Assembly (NCBI GenBank): GCA_024102795.1
Contig: JAGFJK010000490.1
Location: 1-39,687 of the forward strand
Length of the DNA: 39,687 nucleotides
Direction: 5' to 3'
DNA from: Pirellulaceae bacterium
GTDB lineage: Bacteria > Planctomycetota > Planctomycetia > Pirellulales > Pirellulaceae
Below, piece by piece: positions 23,135-32,001 of this stretch. The position numbers and the translations under genes are program-made. Below the pieces are notes generated by a model. That model made no database searches. It had not been told where the DNA came from and saw nothing but the letters and a program-made list of their open reading frames with translations. Numbering within the stretch: position 1 is the stretch's first letter; each line of letters opens with the position of its first letter.

Positions 23135-25438
23135 CTACCACTTCGGCTCGGCGGCCTGAGCGGCCTGCTCCAGAGCCTTGTCGGTGCTGGTCGGGTCCAC
23201 GCGGTGGCAGCAGGCAGTCAACTGGTCACCGATCTGCCGCAGTTCGTCGCGCCACAGGCCAGGATCGTAATCGGGCGGCGCAAGCTGTTCGAATTCGGCC
23301 AGCAGCAGGATCAGCCGCAGCAGATGCCGGAACACGATGCCTTCCTGTTTCTGCATCTGCTTGCTGGTGACATACTTGTTGAAGTCGCCGCCGAACTCCA
23401 GCACCTCGCCGGCCGCCCACACCGGGTTGGTCTGCAGGCTGTGGACGCCCGGAAAGTCGTAGTCGAACAGCATCCGCAGCTTCTCGGCCAGCGTCAACAC
23501 GAAAACGCGCTCCTCGCCGAACATCCGCCGCTCCTCGGGTTCCTCCGGCGGCTCGCCCGCGCCCAACTGCTCGGGCGTGACCAGCCCCAGTTGCAGCAGC
23601 TTGACATCCAGCCACGACGTGGCCAGCGGTCCCGGCGGCAACTCCTCCTGGTTGGGCACCCTCACGTAACGAGCCACCGAACCGGGCATTTCCAGCACGC
23701 TTTCCATCGCCTGCAACCGCTCGTGGCGGTCGGCCATGCCCAGTTGGTTGACCAGGTAGACGCCGTACAGCGGGTTCACGCCTCGGAAGAAGGCCAGCTT
23801 CTGCAGCAGGGGCGTGGGGCGAGCGACCATGGGCTGCCAGGAGGCCGGCGCGTCGGACGGTTCGCCCGGCGGCGATCCCGCGGGCAGGATGGGCGAAAGC
23901 GGATCGGGGCCCATCGGCGGCCGCGGCTCCAGCTCCACATAGCCGGCGCGCCACAGCGTCAGCAGCATGCGGTTCAATTCCTTCTGGCCTTCCTCCAGAC
24001 GCTTGGGAGGCATCAGCCGCTTGCTGACCAGGTTCCGCACCAGCTCGACGTCGGGCGAAGCGTCCAGCATGTGCGCCAGCAACCGCCAGGGCAGTGCCCC
24101 TCGGCTGCTCAGCTTGGCTGGCGGTGCAACCCGCAACTGGTTGAACTGGGCCTCGGTCCAATACTGCTCGGAACTGCGGCGAGTCGGCATCTTCTTCTTG
24201 AGCGCCTTCTTCGCCTTCCGCAGATTGGGGTCCTTGGTGTCTTCGGGAATCGTATCGTACTTCTGCCGCCAGCGGAGGATTTTCACGTCGTCCTCGTGTG
24301 CCAGCGCGAACACGAACCCCTGGTTGTCGTATTGCGGCCGGCCGGCGCGCCCGAAGATCTGATGCGCCGTGCTGGGATCGATCAGCTTCTTGTCGCCCGG
24401 CGGGCCCTTCAGCAGCCCCGGCAGCACCACGCTGCGAGCCGGCAGGTTGATGCCGGCCGACAACGTCTCGGTGCAGACGGCCACGCTGAGCAGCTTCTGC
24501 TGAAACAGATGTTCGACGATCCGCCGGTATCCAGGCAGCACGCCCGCGTGATGCACGGCGACGCCGCGCAGCAGCAGTTGCTTGAGCTTCGGGCCGGCCC
24601 CCTGGCTCCAGTCATGTGCTTCCAGCTCGGCCACCAGCCGCTTCTGCTGTCCGGGCGCCAGCAAGCCCTTGCCCTTGAGCTGTTCGGCCACCGTCCAGCA
24701 GGTCTCGCGATTGAAGCAAAAGATCAGGGCCGGAACCTGCCGAGCGGCATCGTCGCCCGCCGCCATCAACTCCAACTGCTCGCTCAGCAGTTGATCGCCC
24801 ACCCACTGATACGTCAAAGGAATCTTCCGCTCGCTGCTTTGCACCAGTTCCAGTTTGCGCTGGTGGCAACGGGCCAGCCACTGCACGAATTCGGCCGCGT
24901 TGCCCACCGTCGCCGACAGCAGCAGCGTGCGAACCTGTTCGGGCAGCAGCCCCAAGGTCAGCTCCCAGACAATGCCCCGTTCGCGGTCGTTGAAACTGTG
25001 AAACTCGTCCATCACCACCGCGCTCACCTCGTCAAAGTGAAACGACGAGCGGTGCAGCAAGCGGTTGAAGAGGATTTCAGCCACCACGACCAGGACGGGA
25101 GCGTCCGGGTTCACTCGCCGATTGCCCGTGACCAGACCCACCTGGTCCGCCGAAAACCCCCACCGCACGGCGGCGTCCTGCATCTCCTGAAACTTCTGGT
25201 CCGTCAGCGCGATCAGCGGCGTGGTGTAGTAGGCCATCCGGCCCGTGTGCAGCGCCTCGAACAACGCGGCCTCGGCAATCAACGTCTTGCCCGTGCCCGT
25301 CGGGGCACAGACCAGCACGCCCTGCCGCGCCGTGAACCAGCTCAGCAAAGCGTCCTGCTGCACCGGATACGGTTCGTACGGCAACTGCTCCAGATACAGC
25401 GCGGCCAGTTCGTCGCGGTCAACCGATGGGGAAGTCAT
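23135..25438 (-). CDS. Ski2-like DEAD/DEAH-box (superfamily 2) helicase
   Basis: Protein of 767 aa. Motifs in order: Q-like [11 protein letters not shown] (25-35), Walker A APTGTGKT (45-52), [11 protein letters not shown] (72-82), DEFH (144-147, motif II), SAT (175-177, motif III), [15 protein letters not shown] (motif IV/V region), [12 protein letters not shown] (motif V) and [13 protein letters not shown] (motif VI, about 385-397). The C-terminal 350 residues are helical and contain a lysine-rich block ([22 protein letters not shown]). This layout matches the Ski2/Hel308/DUF1998-independent group acting on RNA or DNA in an ATP-dependent way; the substrate cannot be told from sequence. The ATG at 25438 gives a complete N-terminus. 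The gene appears monocistronic. Confidence 0.9.
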   Translation of the reverse strand: MTSPSVDRDELAALYLEQLPYEPYPVQQDALLSWFTARQGVLVCAPTGTGKTLIAEAALFEALHTGRMAYYTTPLIALTDQKFQEMQDAAVRWGFSADQVGLVTGNRRVNPDAPVLVVVAEILFNRLLHRSSFHFDEVSAVVMDEFHSFNDRERGIVWELTLGLLPEQVRTLLLSATVGNAAEFVQWLARCHQRKLELVQSSERKIPLTYQWVGDQLLSEQLELMAAGDDAARQVPALIFCFNRETCWTVAEQLKGKGLLAPGQQKRLVAELEAHDWSQGAGPKLKQLLLRGVAVHHAGVLPGYRRIVEHLFQQKLLSVAVCTETLSAGINLPARSVVLPGLLKGPPGDKKLIDPSTAHQIFGRAGRPQYDNQGFVFALAHEDDVKILRWRQKYDTIPEDTKDPNLRKAKKALKKKMPTRRSSEQYWTEAQFNQLRVAPPAKLSSRGALPWRLLAHMLDASPDVELVRNLVSKRLMPPKRLEEGQKELNRMLLTLWRAGYVELEPRPPMGPDPLSPILPAGSPPGEPSDAPASWQPMVARPTPLLQKLAFFRGVNPLYGVYLVNQLGMADRHERLQAMESVLEMPGSVARYVRVPNQEELPPGPLATSWLDVKLLQLGLVTPEQLGAGEPPEEPEERRMFGEERVFVLTLAEKLRMLFDYDFPGVHSLQTNPVWAAGEVLEFGGDFNKYVTSKQMQKQEGIVFRHLLRLILLLAEFEQLAPPDYDPGLWRDELRQIGDQLTACCHRVDPTSTDKALEQAAQAAEPKW

Positions 25439-25838
25439 GGGGAATAGTTGTCAGTTATCAGTGGTCAGCAGGACGGTTCTTGGACCTGGGATTGTCGCAA
25501 GTGATCGTATTGCCATTTCCCCTGGGGCGAAAGCTGACAGGGCGAACGACGGGCTGCCTGGGGAAGCTACCGGATGGGGACGCCGGCGGCGGAACAGCAC
25601 TCCGGAATGTCGTCACTTTGACTATCCGCGAGTCCGGCACGCGACACGGCAACCGCCCAGGCTGACGGCGATCCGGCACCGCAGATACCACTCGAACTGT
25701 CTGGCACGCAGGATGTTGCGTCTCGCGAAGCATGGCCGGCCAGGCCGCGGCCTGGGATTTGCTTCGGATAATCCGCAGACACGGAGGAAGCGTTCCGGCC
25801 GCACCCGGCCGGTAACCTGGCTGGAAGGAGATCGTCCG
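25439..25838. other. Intergenic gap between divergent genes
   Basis: This stretch of 400 bp is without a convincing gene. It begins with a GTTGTCAGTTATCAGTGGTCAGC block like the CTGACTACTGACGACT block before 39011. It must hold the promoters of the minus-strand helicase and the plus-strand small gene, but no clear consensus is visible. Confidence 0.4.
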
Positions 25839-26192
25839 ATGAAGACCCGCGGGCTGCTGCACTGGTTTCAAGGTGCGATCGTCGAACTGCTGAGCGTCGC
25901 CGCCATCCTGTACCTGACGACCGGACCGCTGCTGTTGGACGATCGCGGCGACAAGCGGCCAGCGGCGGTTTCCCCCACGGTCCAGCCGGTGTCCGCGACC
26001 AGCGAATCCAGTAGCTTGCCGCCCTGGCCGACTTCCAGCGCCGTCTGGCTGCCGCAGGACCAGGACCAGGCCCAGCGCGCGGCATACACGCAGGCTCACC
26101 TGGAACCAGCCGGGCGCGGGCTGGTGGCCTTGGTCCACGACGCCGCCGAGCTGGTGATCGCGGATCTGGAGCGGGCGGGGCGGCAAGATTGA
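25839..26192 (+). CDS. Small membrane-anchored protein, unknown function
   Basis: Protein of 117 aa. The ATG at 25839 is preceded by AAGGAG at 8 nt, an ideal ribosome site. A hydrophobic segment lies near residues 12-33 (IVELLSVAAILYLTTGPLLL), followed by a flexible Pro/Ser-rich linker and a helical, charged C-terminus (GLVALVHDAAELVIADLERAGRQD). No family is recognised. It is convergent with the SRPBCC gene, whose stop is 17 bp away. Confidence 0.65.
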   Translation: MKTRGLLHWFQGAIVELLSVAAILYLTTGPLLLDDRGDKRPAAVSPTVQPVSATSESSSLPPWPTSSAVWLPQDQDQAQRAAYTQAHLEPAGRGLVALVHDAAELVIADLERAGRQD

Positions 26193-26209
26193 CGGGTCGC
26201 GGCCCCGTC

Positions 26210-26752
26210 CTACTTCAAGTGCGTGACCAGTCGCTGGAGTTGTTCACCGAGCACCCGGTCGACGATCGGCGCCAGCTTGTCCAGGCCGTCGGCCAGGAAG
26301 CCGGTCACGTGGTAGTTCCAGCGGATCCGCGTCTGGCCTTCCACGACGTCCAGCAGAATGGTCAGCGTGCCTTGGACACCAAGTTCCTGCAGCGGACCCA
26401 GGCCACCGGACAGCCCGATCCGCTTGTGCGGTTGCAGGAACACGACGTCCAAATGGCGGACGAATCCACCCTCGGCCAGCCGTTCACCAAAGATTCCGCC
26501 TGGCTTGGCCTCGAAATACAGATTGGCCGCGTCGCCGCTGAATGTATGGTCCGACGACCACCACTTGCCAATCTCGCCGACGATCGCGTCGTACACGCGC
26601 TGCGGCGTCGCCGGAGTGGTTTCGGTCAACTGGAGGCGGAACCCGTGGGCGGCGGAACTCTGCACTTCCGCCCCGGCCACGACCGGGCAAGCGGCGACCA
26701 GCGCCAGGCTCATCAAAGCCAACAGACCGCGGAATTCAGATGCCAGTTGCAT
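26210..26752 (-). CDS. Exported SRPBCC (START-like) domain protein
   Basis: Protein of 180 aa with a signal peptide (MQLASEFRGLLALMSLALVAACPVVAGA). The mature part has the SRPBCC/polyketide-cyclase-like pattern: TTPATPQRVYDAIVGEIGKWW, EGGFVRHLDVVFLQPHKRIGL, a beta strand TRIRWNYHVTGF and a long C-terminal helix (LDKLAPIVDRVLGEQLQRLVTHL). Such folds bind hydrophobic ligands. The start codon touches the stop of the upstream gene (TAAATG), so the two are certainly co-transcribed. The ligand is unknown. Confidence 0.85.
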   Translation of the reverse strand: MQLASEFRGLLALMSLALVAACPVVAGAEVQSSAAHGFRLQLTETTPATPQRVYDAIVGEIGKWWSSDHTFSGDAANLYFEAKPGGIFGERLAEGGFVRHLDVVFLQPHKRIGLSGGLGPLQELGVQGTLTILLDVVEGQTRIRWNYHVTGFLADGLDKLAPIVDRVLGEQLQRLVTHLK

Positions 26753-27613
26753 TTACTTGGCCCACTTCTCGATCCACTCCCGCGCGGCGGGAGTTCCCAG
26801 GTTCTTGACGCGGCCGCTCTCCACCAGGTTGCGAGCGATCCGGGTGACCGCGGCCTTCGCCCGTTCGTTCTTGCTCAGGTGTTCCTGCAGCCGCTCGGCG
26901 GCTTGCCCGACTTCCTCTGGCGTGGCATCCGGCCGAATCACGGCCCTCAGCAACCGCTCGGCCATCGGGTCGTCCATCTGCGGGCGGCCGGCGGGTCGAG
27001 CCGCATCGCCGTCCAACTCCTCCAGCGTGGGGACCTTGCCGCCGCCCAGCACCTTCACGATCTGTTCGGCGATTTTCACTCCGTCGGCCTGCAGGCTGGG
27101 CTGCACCAGGGCAAAGTTCGCGGTCACCTGGCTTTCCTTGCCGACCAGCACGGTCAGCGTCACGTTGCGATTCAGCCCGTAGGCACCGGGCCCTTCCTGG
27201 CCGTCGACCGAGATGCCGACCGGGACCCCCTTGGGAAAGTACGTCTGGATCTGCTTCAGCCACTGGCTGGTTTCGGTCGCGTCTTCGGGCAGGAACACGA
27301 TGGCCGGGCGCAGGCCGTCGGCCTGCCGAGTGGCCGCGAAAGCCATCAGTTTGTTGGTCAGAGCGAAGGCGGGCCGAGTGCGGGCGTGCACAAAGAAGAC
27401 CACCACCGGCTTGCCGCCGGCGTCTGAGACCGGGTCGAACTGCTTGCCGTCCAGGTCGCCGAACACGCCCTGGGCCTTGAATCCGGGCAGCTTCTCGCCC
27501 ACCTGCGGGCCGGAAAACACCGCGTCGTCCTCGGCCGGCGCCGGGCCGGTCAATGGCGCGATCAAGATCAGCCCGCTCAGCACGGCCGTCCACAGCGATT
27601 GCCATCGCAACAT
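26753..27613 (-). CDS. Exported thioredoxin-fold (redoxin-like) protein lacking active cysteines
   Basis: Protein of 286 aa with signal peptide (WTAVLSGLILIAPLTGPAPA). The mature protein follows the redoxin/AhpC-TSA pattern: GPQVGEKLPGFKAQGVFGD, KPVVVFFVHARTRPAF (where redoxins carry CxxC or a single Cys), VPVGISVDGQEGPGAYGLNRNVTLTVLVGKESQVTANFAL. No cysteine is present, so it is not a classic oxidoreductase. The C-terminal 100 residues are helical (AERLQEHLSKNERAKAAVTRIARNLVESG). The ATG at 27613 is chosen because it begins the signal peptide directly; the longer frame to 27658 adds an unlikely 15 residues. Co-transcribed with the SRPBCC gene. Confidence 0.82.
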   Translation of the reverse strand: MLRWQSLWTAVLSGLILIAPLTGPAPAEDDAVFSGPQVGEKLPGFKAQGVFGDLDGKQFDPVSDAGGKPVVVFFVHARTRPAFALTNKLMAFAATRQADGLRPAIVFLPEDATETSQWLKQIQTYFPKGVPVGISVDGQEGPGAYGLNRNVTLTVLVGKESQVTANFALVQPSLQADGVKIAEQIVKVLGGGKVPTLEELDGDAARPAGRPQMDDPMAERLLRAVIRPDATPEEVGQAAERLQEHLSKNERAKAAVTRIARNLVESGRVKNLGTPAAREWIEKWAK

Positions 27614-27700
27614 GGGAACCTCGACGAGAAAAAATACAAGGTACGAGTCCAGCCGCAACCCGCGGCGCTCAACGCCACTTCATCCCAGTCTGACCGCGCC

Positions 27701-28141
27701 CTAGTTCACCGGCAAGGGAATTAGCTCTCCCGACGGCAATTCCAGCGTGGCATCCAACAGGTTTTCGCCCTGGGCCGTGGCGATCAGCTTGCCGTTGCCC
27801 TTGGTGCCCTTCAAGTCGAACACGATCGCCTGCGAATTGCCAGATTCCTGCTGCGCCTTCGTGGTGGCCGTGAAATTGATCGTGCTCGACTGGATGTCGC
27901 CGATATGCTCCTGGACCGCCTCGGTATGCTGGACCTTGGCCGCCATCTGCTGGCCGGCCATCTTCATGCCAGTCCAGCTCAGGAACCCCATGCCGCCGCA
28001 GCAGACCAGCAGCACCAGTCCGCCCCCAAGGCCCAGGACCAGGAGGATCCAGACGGCCGCGGACTTCTTCTTGCGCGGCGGCGGCTGATCGGAACCAGAA
28101 CCCGAAAACTGCGATGCTTGATCTCCGAAACCCCCTGACAT
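27701..28141 (-). CDS. Coa1-like single-pass membrane protein
   Basis: Protein of 146 aa. A polar Gly/Ser/Pro/Lys-rich head of about 27 residues is followed by a transmembrane segment (AVWILLVLGLGGGLVLLVCCGGMGFL) and an extracytoplasmic domain that resembles the cytochrome oxidase assembly factor Coa1/Tim21 fold (EAVQEHIGDIQSSTINFTATT, AIVFDLKGTKGNGKLIATAQ, ATLELPSGELIPLPVN). In planctomycetes such small Coa1-like proteins are common and their link to oxidase assembly is unproven. It lies 87 bp upstream of the thioredoxin-fold gene on the same strand. Confidence 0.78.
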   Translation of the reverse strand: MSGGFGDQASQFSGSGSDQPPPRKKKSAAVWILLVLGLGGGLVLLVCCGGMGFLSWTGMKMAGQQMAAKVQHTEAVQEHIGDIQSSTINFTATTKAQQESGNSQAIVFDLKGTKGNGKLIATAQGENLLDATLELPSGELIPLPVN

Positions 28142-28406
28142 GTGTGATCTCCCGGTTTTCGTATTGCCAATGCTCCCGCGGTAACGATGCGGGCGGACGC
28201 TTTTGCGACGGAGGTCCCAAGCGGCGTTGCCCCGCCAGGTCCCAGGGTCTTGTTGTAGCCGATCCGCCGCCCGCCGGAAACTGACCGGCCAAGCCGGCTG
28301 GCCAAGCCGTTCAGGACGTATTCCCTGGCATGGCGAGTGTCCCGTACAATACGCGTCCGACGCCCATCCAGGCGACACCCATCCAGGCTCCCCAGGTTCA
28401 ACATCT

Positions 28407-29072
28407 GTGCTGCCGGCTCCCGACCAAAGCTTCGGCGTACTCGAAACCACCGGTTTCACACCGGCCATCGTCGCGCTGGACGTGATGGAGAAACGGGCCG
28501 GCGTCCGCCTGCTGCAACTGGAATTGAACGACTTCCTGGGAGTCTGCCTGAAAATTGTCGGCTCCACGGCCGCTATTGCCGAGGCGCTGGCGGCCGGCCA
28601 CGCCGCGGCCGAACAGATGGGCGGCCGGCCGGTCAGTCACGCGATCGACCGCGTGGACCGGCGTGCCTGGCCGGGCATTGATAGCCCCGTTGAATTCAAT
28701 CCCCTGATCCAACAATACGTGGTCGTCGTGCCCCCGGCGGCGGACGACACCCCGCCGGAGACGGCAGGAGAGCAAACCGTGGCCGCACCCGCATCTGCGA
28801 ACTTTGCCCTGGGACTGATCGAAACGCAAGGCTTTACCGCCGTGTTCGAGGCGATCGACACCGCGTGCAAAGCCGCCAACGTGGAAATCGTCGGCAAGGA
28901 GAAACTGGGTGGCGGCTACGTCACCGTGATCATCCAAGGCGACGTAGCCGCCGTGAAAGCGGCCATCGAGGCCGGACAAACCAAGGTGGCCGGGCTGGGC
29001 AAGCTGATCGCGGCCCACGTCATCGCCCGCCCCAGCCCCGCCGTGCTCGGCCTGCTGCCGAAACTGGCGTGA
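28407..29072 (+). CDS. Tandem-domain bacterial microcompartment shell protein (BMC-T type)
   Basis: Protein of 221 aa from a GTG start. Two BMC domains are visible: residues 8-83 (SFGVLETTGFTPAIVALDVM, VGSTAAIAEALAAGHAAAEQMG) and 132-215 (NFALGLIETQGFTAVFEAIDTA, IIQGDVAAVKAAIEAGQTKV, GKLIAAHVIARP). The linker (about 110-130) is Pro/Ala-rich. Two BMC domains per chain are the hallmark of trimeric BMC-T tiles that form larger pores in microcompartment facets. No other shell, pentamer or cargo gene lies in this window; the neighbours are a Coa1-like gene (divergent) and a lipoprotein hydrolase. The minus-strand frame through this region is a shadow. Confidence 0.88.
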   Translation: MLPAPDQSFGVLETTGFTPAIVALDVMEKRAGVRLLQLELNDFLGVCLKIVGSTAAIAEALAAGHAAAEQMGGRPVSHAIDRVDRRAWPGIDSPVEFNPLIQQYVVVVPPAADDTPPETAGEQTVAAPASANFALGLIETQGFTAVFEAIDTACKAANVEIVGKEKLGGGYVTVIIQGDVAAVKAAIEAGQTKVAGLGKLIAAHVIARPSPAVLGLLPKLA

Positions 29073-29160
29073 AAACTGCTCTGGGAGTAATCCGTCCCGC
29101 TCGACTATCATCCCGCCCGGTCGCGTCCGCGTTCTCGGATCAATCGTGTGGGGTCGTGCC

Positions 29161-30963
29161 ATGAACGCTCGTTGCGGGTTTCTGCTGTTGGGCCTCGTCT
29201 GGGCCTGTCTGGCTGGCTGCGGTGCCCAACCGGCCGACAAGGCCGCTGGGGGCCCCAAGGGCGCCGGGGGCCCCAAAAGCGCCGCGGGCCCCAAAAGCGC
29301 CGGGGGCCCCAATAGCGCCGCGGGCACAGTATCGCCGGCCGCCGAGTCACCTCCGGGCATGGACCAGCCGGCCACGGATCCGGTGGCTTCCGAGGAAGTG
29401 CCGGTGGAGCCGATCCCGTACGAGGTGCTGCCGCCCGTACTGCCCGAAGCGATCCCCGGCGAGGAGCCGCCGCTGGTGCGGTTGGGACCACCCAAGCCGC
29501 TGACGATGGATCCCGTCGGCCAGGCGTATTCCGCGGCCCGCGAACCGGATCGCAGGCCGGCCAGTCTCAACAGCTACAGCGTCTCGCCACCGGAAGCGGA
29601 ACCCAGAATGCCGCTCCGAGCGTTGCCGGGCGAGATCCCGTCGGGCGAGAAATCAGCGGACGAGGAATCGGTCGCGGCGCCGGTGGCAACCACCGCGACA
29701 GACCCGGACTATCAGGTGGTCGAAGTGTTCTATGGAACCGATCGCCGCCCGCTGGATTCCGGACCGCTGTCCGATTCGCCTTCCCTGCTGGGGCCGTCAT
29801 CGCTGCTGCGGCCGCTGCTGCCCGCCGGCGTGGCGTTCGCCGCGGGGTTGCTGGCGCTGGCCCTGGGATGGCGCATGTCCCGCCGGCGGACGGTTCTGGT
29901 CGTCGTGGGTGCCATCTGTCTGGTCGCGGGTACCGGGCTGGCGCTGGCGCGGCTGGCGAAGCTGGCCGACCAGCAACGCAGCATCGCCGAACACGGAAGG
30001 GCGTATGGTAACGACCGGGGAGTGCTGGAACTGGGCATCTGCCATGTCAGTATTCCCAAGTCGCATCGCATCGGCACGCTGGAGGCACCCACGCTGCTGC
30101 GGCTGGAAGTCAAGGAGGACGTCCGCAAGCACGTCGTGCTGCGGCGAGTGCAGTCGTACGCCGAGCAGGAGTTTTACGATCTGCTGCGGGAGCGGGTGGC
30201 GCGGTCGCCGCACGAGGACCTGTTCATCTTCGTTCACGGTTATAACGTCACCTTCGAAGATGCCGCTCGCCGCACCGCTCAGATCGCCTACGACCTGAAG
30301 TTTCCCGGCGCGCCGATCTTCTTCAGTTGGCCGTCGCAGGGCGGTTTGCTGAAGTATACGGTGGACGAGACGAACGTGACCTGGACCGTGCCGCACCTGA
30401 AGCAGTTCCTGGTCGAGGTGTCGCGGCGGTCGGGCGCCCGGGCCGTGAACCTGGTCGCTCACAGCATGGGCAACCGCGCGCTCACCTCGGCGCTGCGGGA
30501 GCTGAAGTACGAACTGCAGGCTGAGTCGGCACTGTTCAACCAGGTCGTGCTGGCCGCTCCGGACATCGACGCCGAAGTCTTCCGCCGCGACATCGCGCCG
30601 GCCATTCAGAGCACCGCGCGGCGAATCACGCTGTACGCTTCGTCCGACGACCAGGCCCTGATCGCCTCGCGCCGAGTGCACGGCTACGCCCGGGCGGGCG
30701 ATTCGGGTGCGGGCATCGTGGTGATACCCGGCATCGAGACGATCGACGTGTCGGGTATCGACACCAGCCTGCTCGGTCACGAATACTACGGCAACAGCCA
30801 CTCGATCCTGGCCGATCTGTACGAGGTGATTCGCCGCGGGCAACCGGCGGCGGAGCGGCGCTGGCTGCTGCCGCTGCTGCGCGAGGGGCTGACCTACTGG
30901 CGCCTGCAGCCCGAAGCCACGACGACGGCGGCCGGCACGTCGGACGACCTGATCCGCCAGTAG
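29161..30963 (+). CDS. DUF900 alpha/beta hydrolase lipoprotein with Gly-Pro-Lys-Ser repeats
   Basis: Protein of 600 aa. The ATG at 29161 begins a lipoprotein signal with lipobox L-A-G-C (Cys20). It is followed by four hexapeptide repeats of the type AGGPKS (nucleotides 29245-29316, 18-bp units), then a long Pro/Glu-rich linker. DUF900 begins with VVEVFYGTDRRPLDSG near residue 185-200. It is interrupted by two hydrophobic segments (VAFAAGLLALALGW, RTVLVVVGAICLVAGTGLALA) and continues with HVSIPKSHRIGTLE, FIFVHGYNVTFEDAARRTAQIAYDL, PIFFSWPSQG and AHSMGN (nucleophile Ser435). The C-terminal catalytic part ends with YANSHSILADLY-type sequence. Probable membrane-anchored serine esterase or lipase; substrate unknown. 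Confidence 0.85.
   Translation: MNARCGFLLLGLVWACLAGCGAQPADKAAGGPKGAGGPKSAAGPKSAGGPNSAAGTVSPAAESPPGMDQPATDPVASEEVPVEPIPYEVLPPVLPEAIPGEEPPLVRLGPPKPLTMDPVGQAYSAAREPDRRPASLNSYSVSPPEAEPRMPLRALPGEIPSGEKSADEESVAAPVATTATDPDYQVVEVFYGTDRRPLDSGPLSDSPSLLGPSSLLRPLLPAGVAFAAGLLALALGWRMSRRRTVLVVVGAICLVAGTGLALARLAKLADQQRSIAEHGRAYGNDRGVLELGICHVSIPKSHRIGTLEAPTLLRLEVKEDVRKHVVLRRVQSYAEQEFYDLLRERVARSPHEDLFIFVHGYNVTFEDAARRTAQIAYDLKFPGAPIFFSWPSQGGLLKYTVDETNVTWTVPHLKQFLVEVSRRSGARAVNLVAHSMGNRALTSALRELKYELQAESALFNQVVLAAPDIDAEVFRRDIAPAIQSTARRITLYASSDDQALIASRRVHGYARAGDSGAGIVVIPGIETIDVSGIDTSLLGHEYYGNSHSILADLYEVIRRGQPAAERRWLLPLLREGLTYWRLQPEATTTAAGTSDDLIRQ
29245..29316 (+). repeat. 18-bp coding tandem repeat (four units)
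   Basis: Four units of the pattern GCC-GGG-GGC-CCC-AAA-AGC with small changes encode Ala-Gly-Gly-Pro-Lys-Ser-like hexapeptides just after the lipobox. The repeat number could vary by slippage and would change linker length. Confidence 0.85.
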
Positions 30964-31012
30964 TTCGGCGGGACCGCGGCTGGCCTCGCCCGGCAGGCGT
31001 TGCGGTCGTGCG

Positions 31013-31316
31013 CTAGTCTCGGCCAACATCCTGCGGCTGGTGGTGAACGAAACCAAGAGCCGCATCGTGAAGGCGGACGGCGTCGAGTATCTCGGCTTCG
31101 TCCTTCGCGGACGCCGGGCGACCATCAACGTGTCGGGAAGGCCCCTGGCACGTGGTCAAGTCCATCGCCACGGGTGTCGGTCTGACCAACGCCTGGCTGC
31201 AAGAGCAAGGACTACTCAGCCTGAAGACCCTCTGGGCGCAACTTGCTCCCCTGCGTCAAACCCGCCTGGTGCGGACCCGCATGCCAGGTGGTGTGGGGCT
31301 GGGCGGGGAAACCTGA
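31013..31316 (+). pseudogene. Group II intron reverse transcriptase remnant, ends only
   Basis: Conceptual translation gives ILRLVVNETKSRIVK...VEYLGFVLRGRRATINVS, the thumb/X region of a group II intron RT. It jumps to another frame at about 31135-31145 and continues with GPWHVVKSIATGVGL, TNAWLQEQGLLSL and KTLWAQLAPLRQ, the C-terminal end of the same protein family. The segment between these (the maturase middle part with RGWMGYFGL and the Tyr/Trp/Arg-rich block) is missing here. It is a decayed fragment. Confidence 0.75.
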
Positions 31317-31424
31317 CGGGCTACCCGATTCGGCCCGTCTTCATGGGCTCAGCTTCCGGATGCGATGCCGTCCGGGCTCAATGACGACAAACGAGGATTG
31401 CAACTCCTGATCGCTATGCAACGA
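31317..31424. other. Short gap between RT remnant and toxin remnant
   Basis: Nothing recognisable beyond degenerate sequence. Confidence 0.4.
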
Positions 31425-31700
31425 CTAGACCCGCTCGAGTTCGGCATGCACGGCGTTCTGGGTCGAAGGCAGCATGCGTAGATAGACGACTCCGGATCCG
31501 CTGCCTCGGACGAACACGAGCGCCCCGAAATCACGGTCGCGAGTCACGAAGATCCGCCCCTGCTCATGCGCGACACGAAGCAATTCGGCATCCTCCGCTT
31601 GCGACTAACCGAGCTCGGCCGCGCGAACCAAGTCATGCCCTAGGCCGCTCAGGAAGGCAATCGTGACGGCATAGACATCTTGGTCGGCGAGAAACTTCAT
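31425..31700 (-). pseudogene. DUF5615 PIN-like toxin, interrupted by an in-frame stop
   Basis: Read on the minus strand from the ATG at 31700 the frame gives MKFLADQDVYAVTIAFLSGL, then a TAG stop at codon 32 (31605-31607), and continues with SQAEDAELLRVAHEQGRIFV and TRDRDFGALVFV to a second stop at 31425. The DUF5615 family (PIN-like fold, acidic residues such as D6, D8, and the TRDRDF block) usually has an LSQAPD-type sequence at the stop, so a Leu codon has become TAG. The start overlaps the antitoxin stop (ATGA), the normal arrangement of the pair. Confidence 0.8.
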
Positions 31701-31927
31701 GGCGTTGTCGCGAGGTGGATGTCCTCAGCGGCCACCACGTCCATCGCGTACTGGATGCACGCGCGAACGTCTTCCGGCTCCAGGTCCGGGTAGTAATCCC
31801 GGATGATGTCGGCGAATGACAGGCCTTCGCGGAGCAACTCCAGGACACTCTGCACGGGTATCCTCGTTCCGGCAACGCAGGGCTTTCCAAAATGGACTCC
31901 GGGGTTGACGGTGATTCGTTTTTGCAT
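31697..31927 (-). CDS. DUF433 antitoxin
   Basis: Protein of 76 aa preceded by an excellent ribosome site (GGAGGA). The sequence shows the DUF433 pattern: ITVNPGVHFGKPCVAGTRIP, SVLELLREGLSFADIIRDYYPDLEPEDVRACIQYAMDV. DUF433 proteins are DNA-binding antitoxins paired with DUF5615 PIN-like toxins. Here the antitoxin is intact while the downstream toxin is broken. The pair sits between two RT remnants. Confidence 0.88.
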   Translation of the reverse strand: MQKRITVNPGVHFGKPCVAGTRIPVQSVLELLREGLSFADIIRDYYPDLEPEDVRACIQYAMDVVAAEDIHLATTP

Positions 31928-32001
31928 GGTTCCTCCTCCCGCCGAATCAAGCGTGATGCAATTCAAATCCGGGGCGGCCTGGCCCTTTCCAAGGATGATC
32001 G

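Noticed and set aside
28398-29570. Minus-strand frame of about 390 codons over the BMC gene
   Set aside because: The opposite frame encodes two clear BMC domains; this one is a shadow.
29797-31128. Minus-strand frame over the DUF900 gene
   Set aside because: Shadow composition; DUF900 motifs are on the plus strand.
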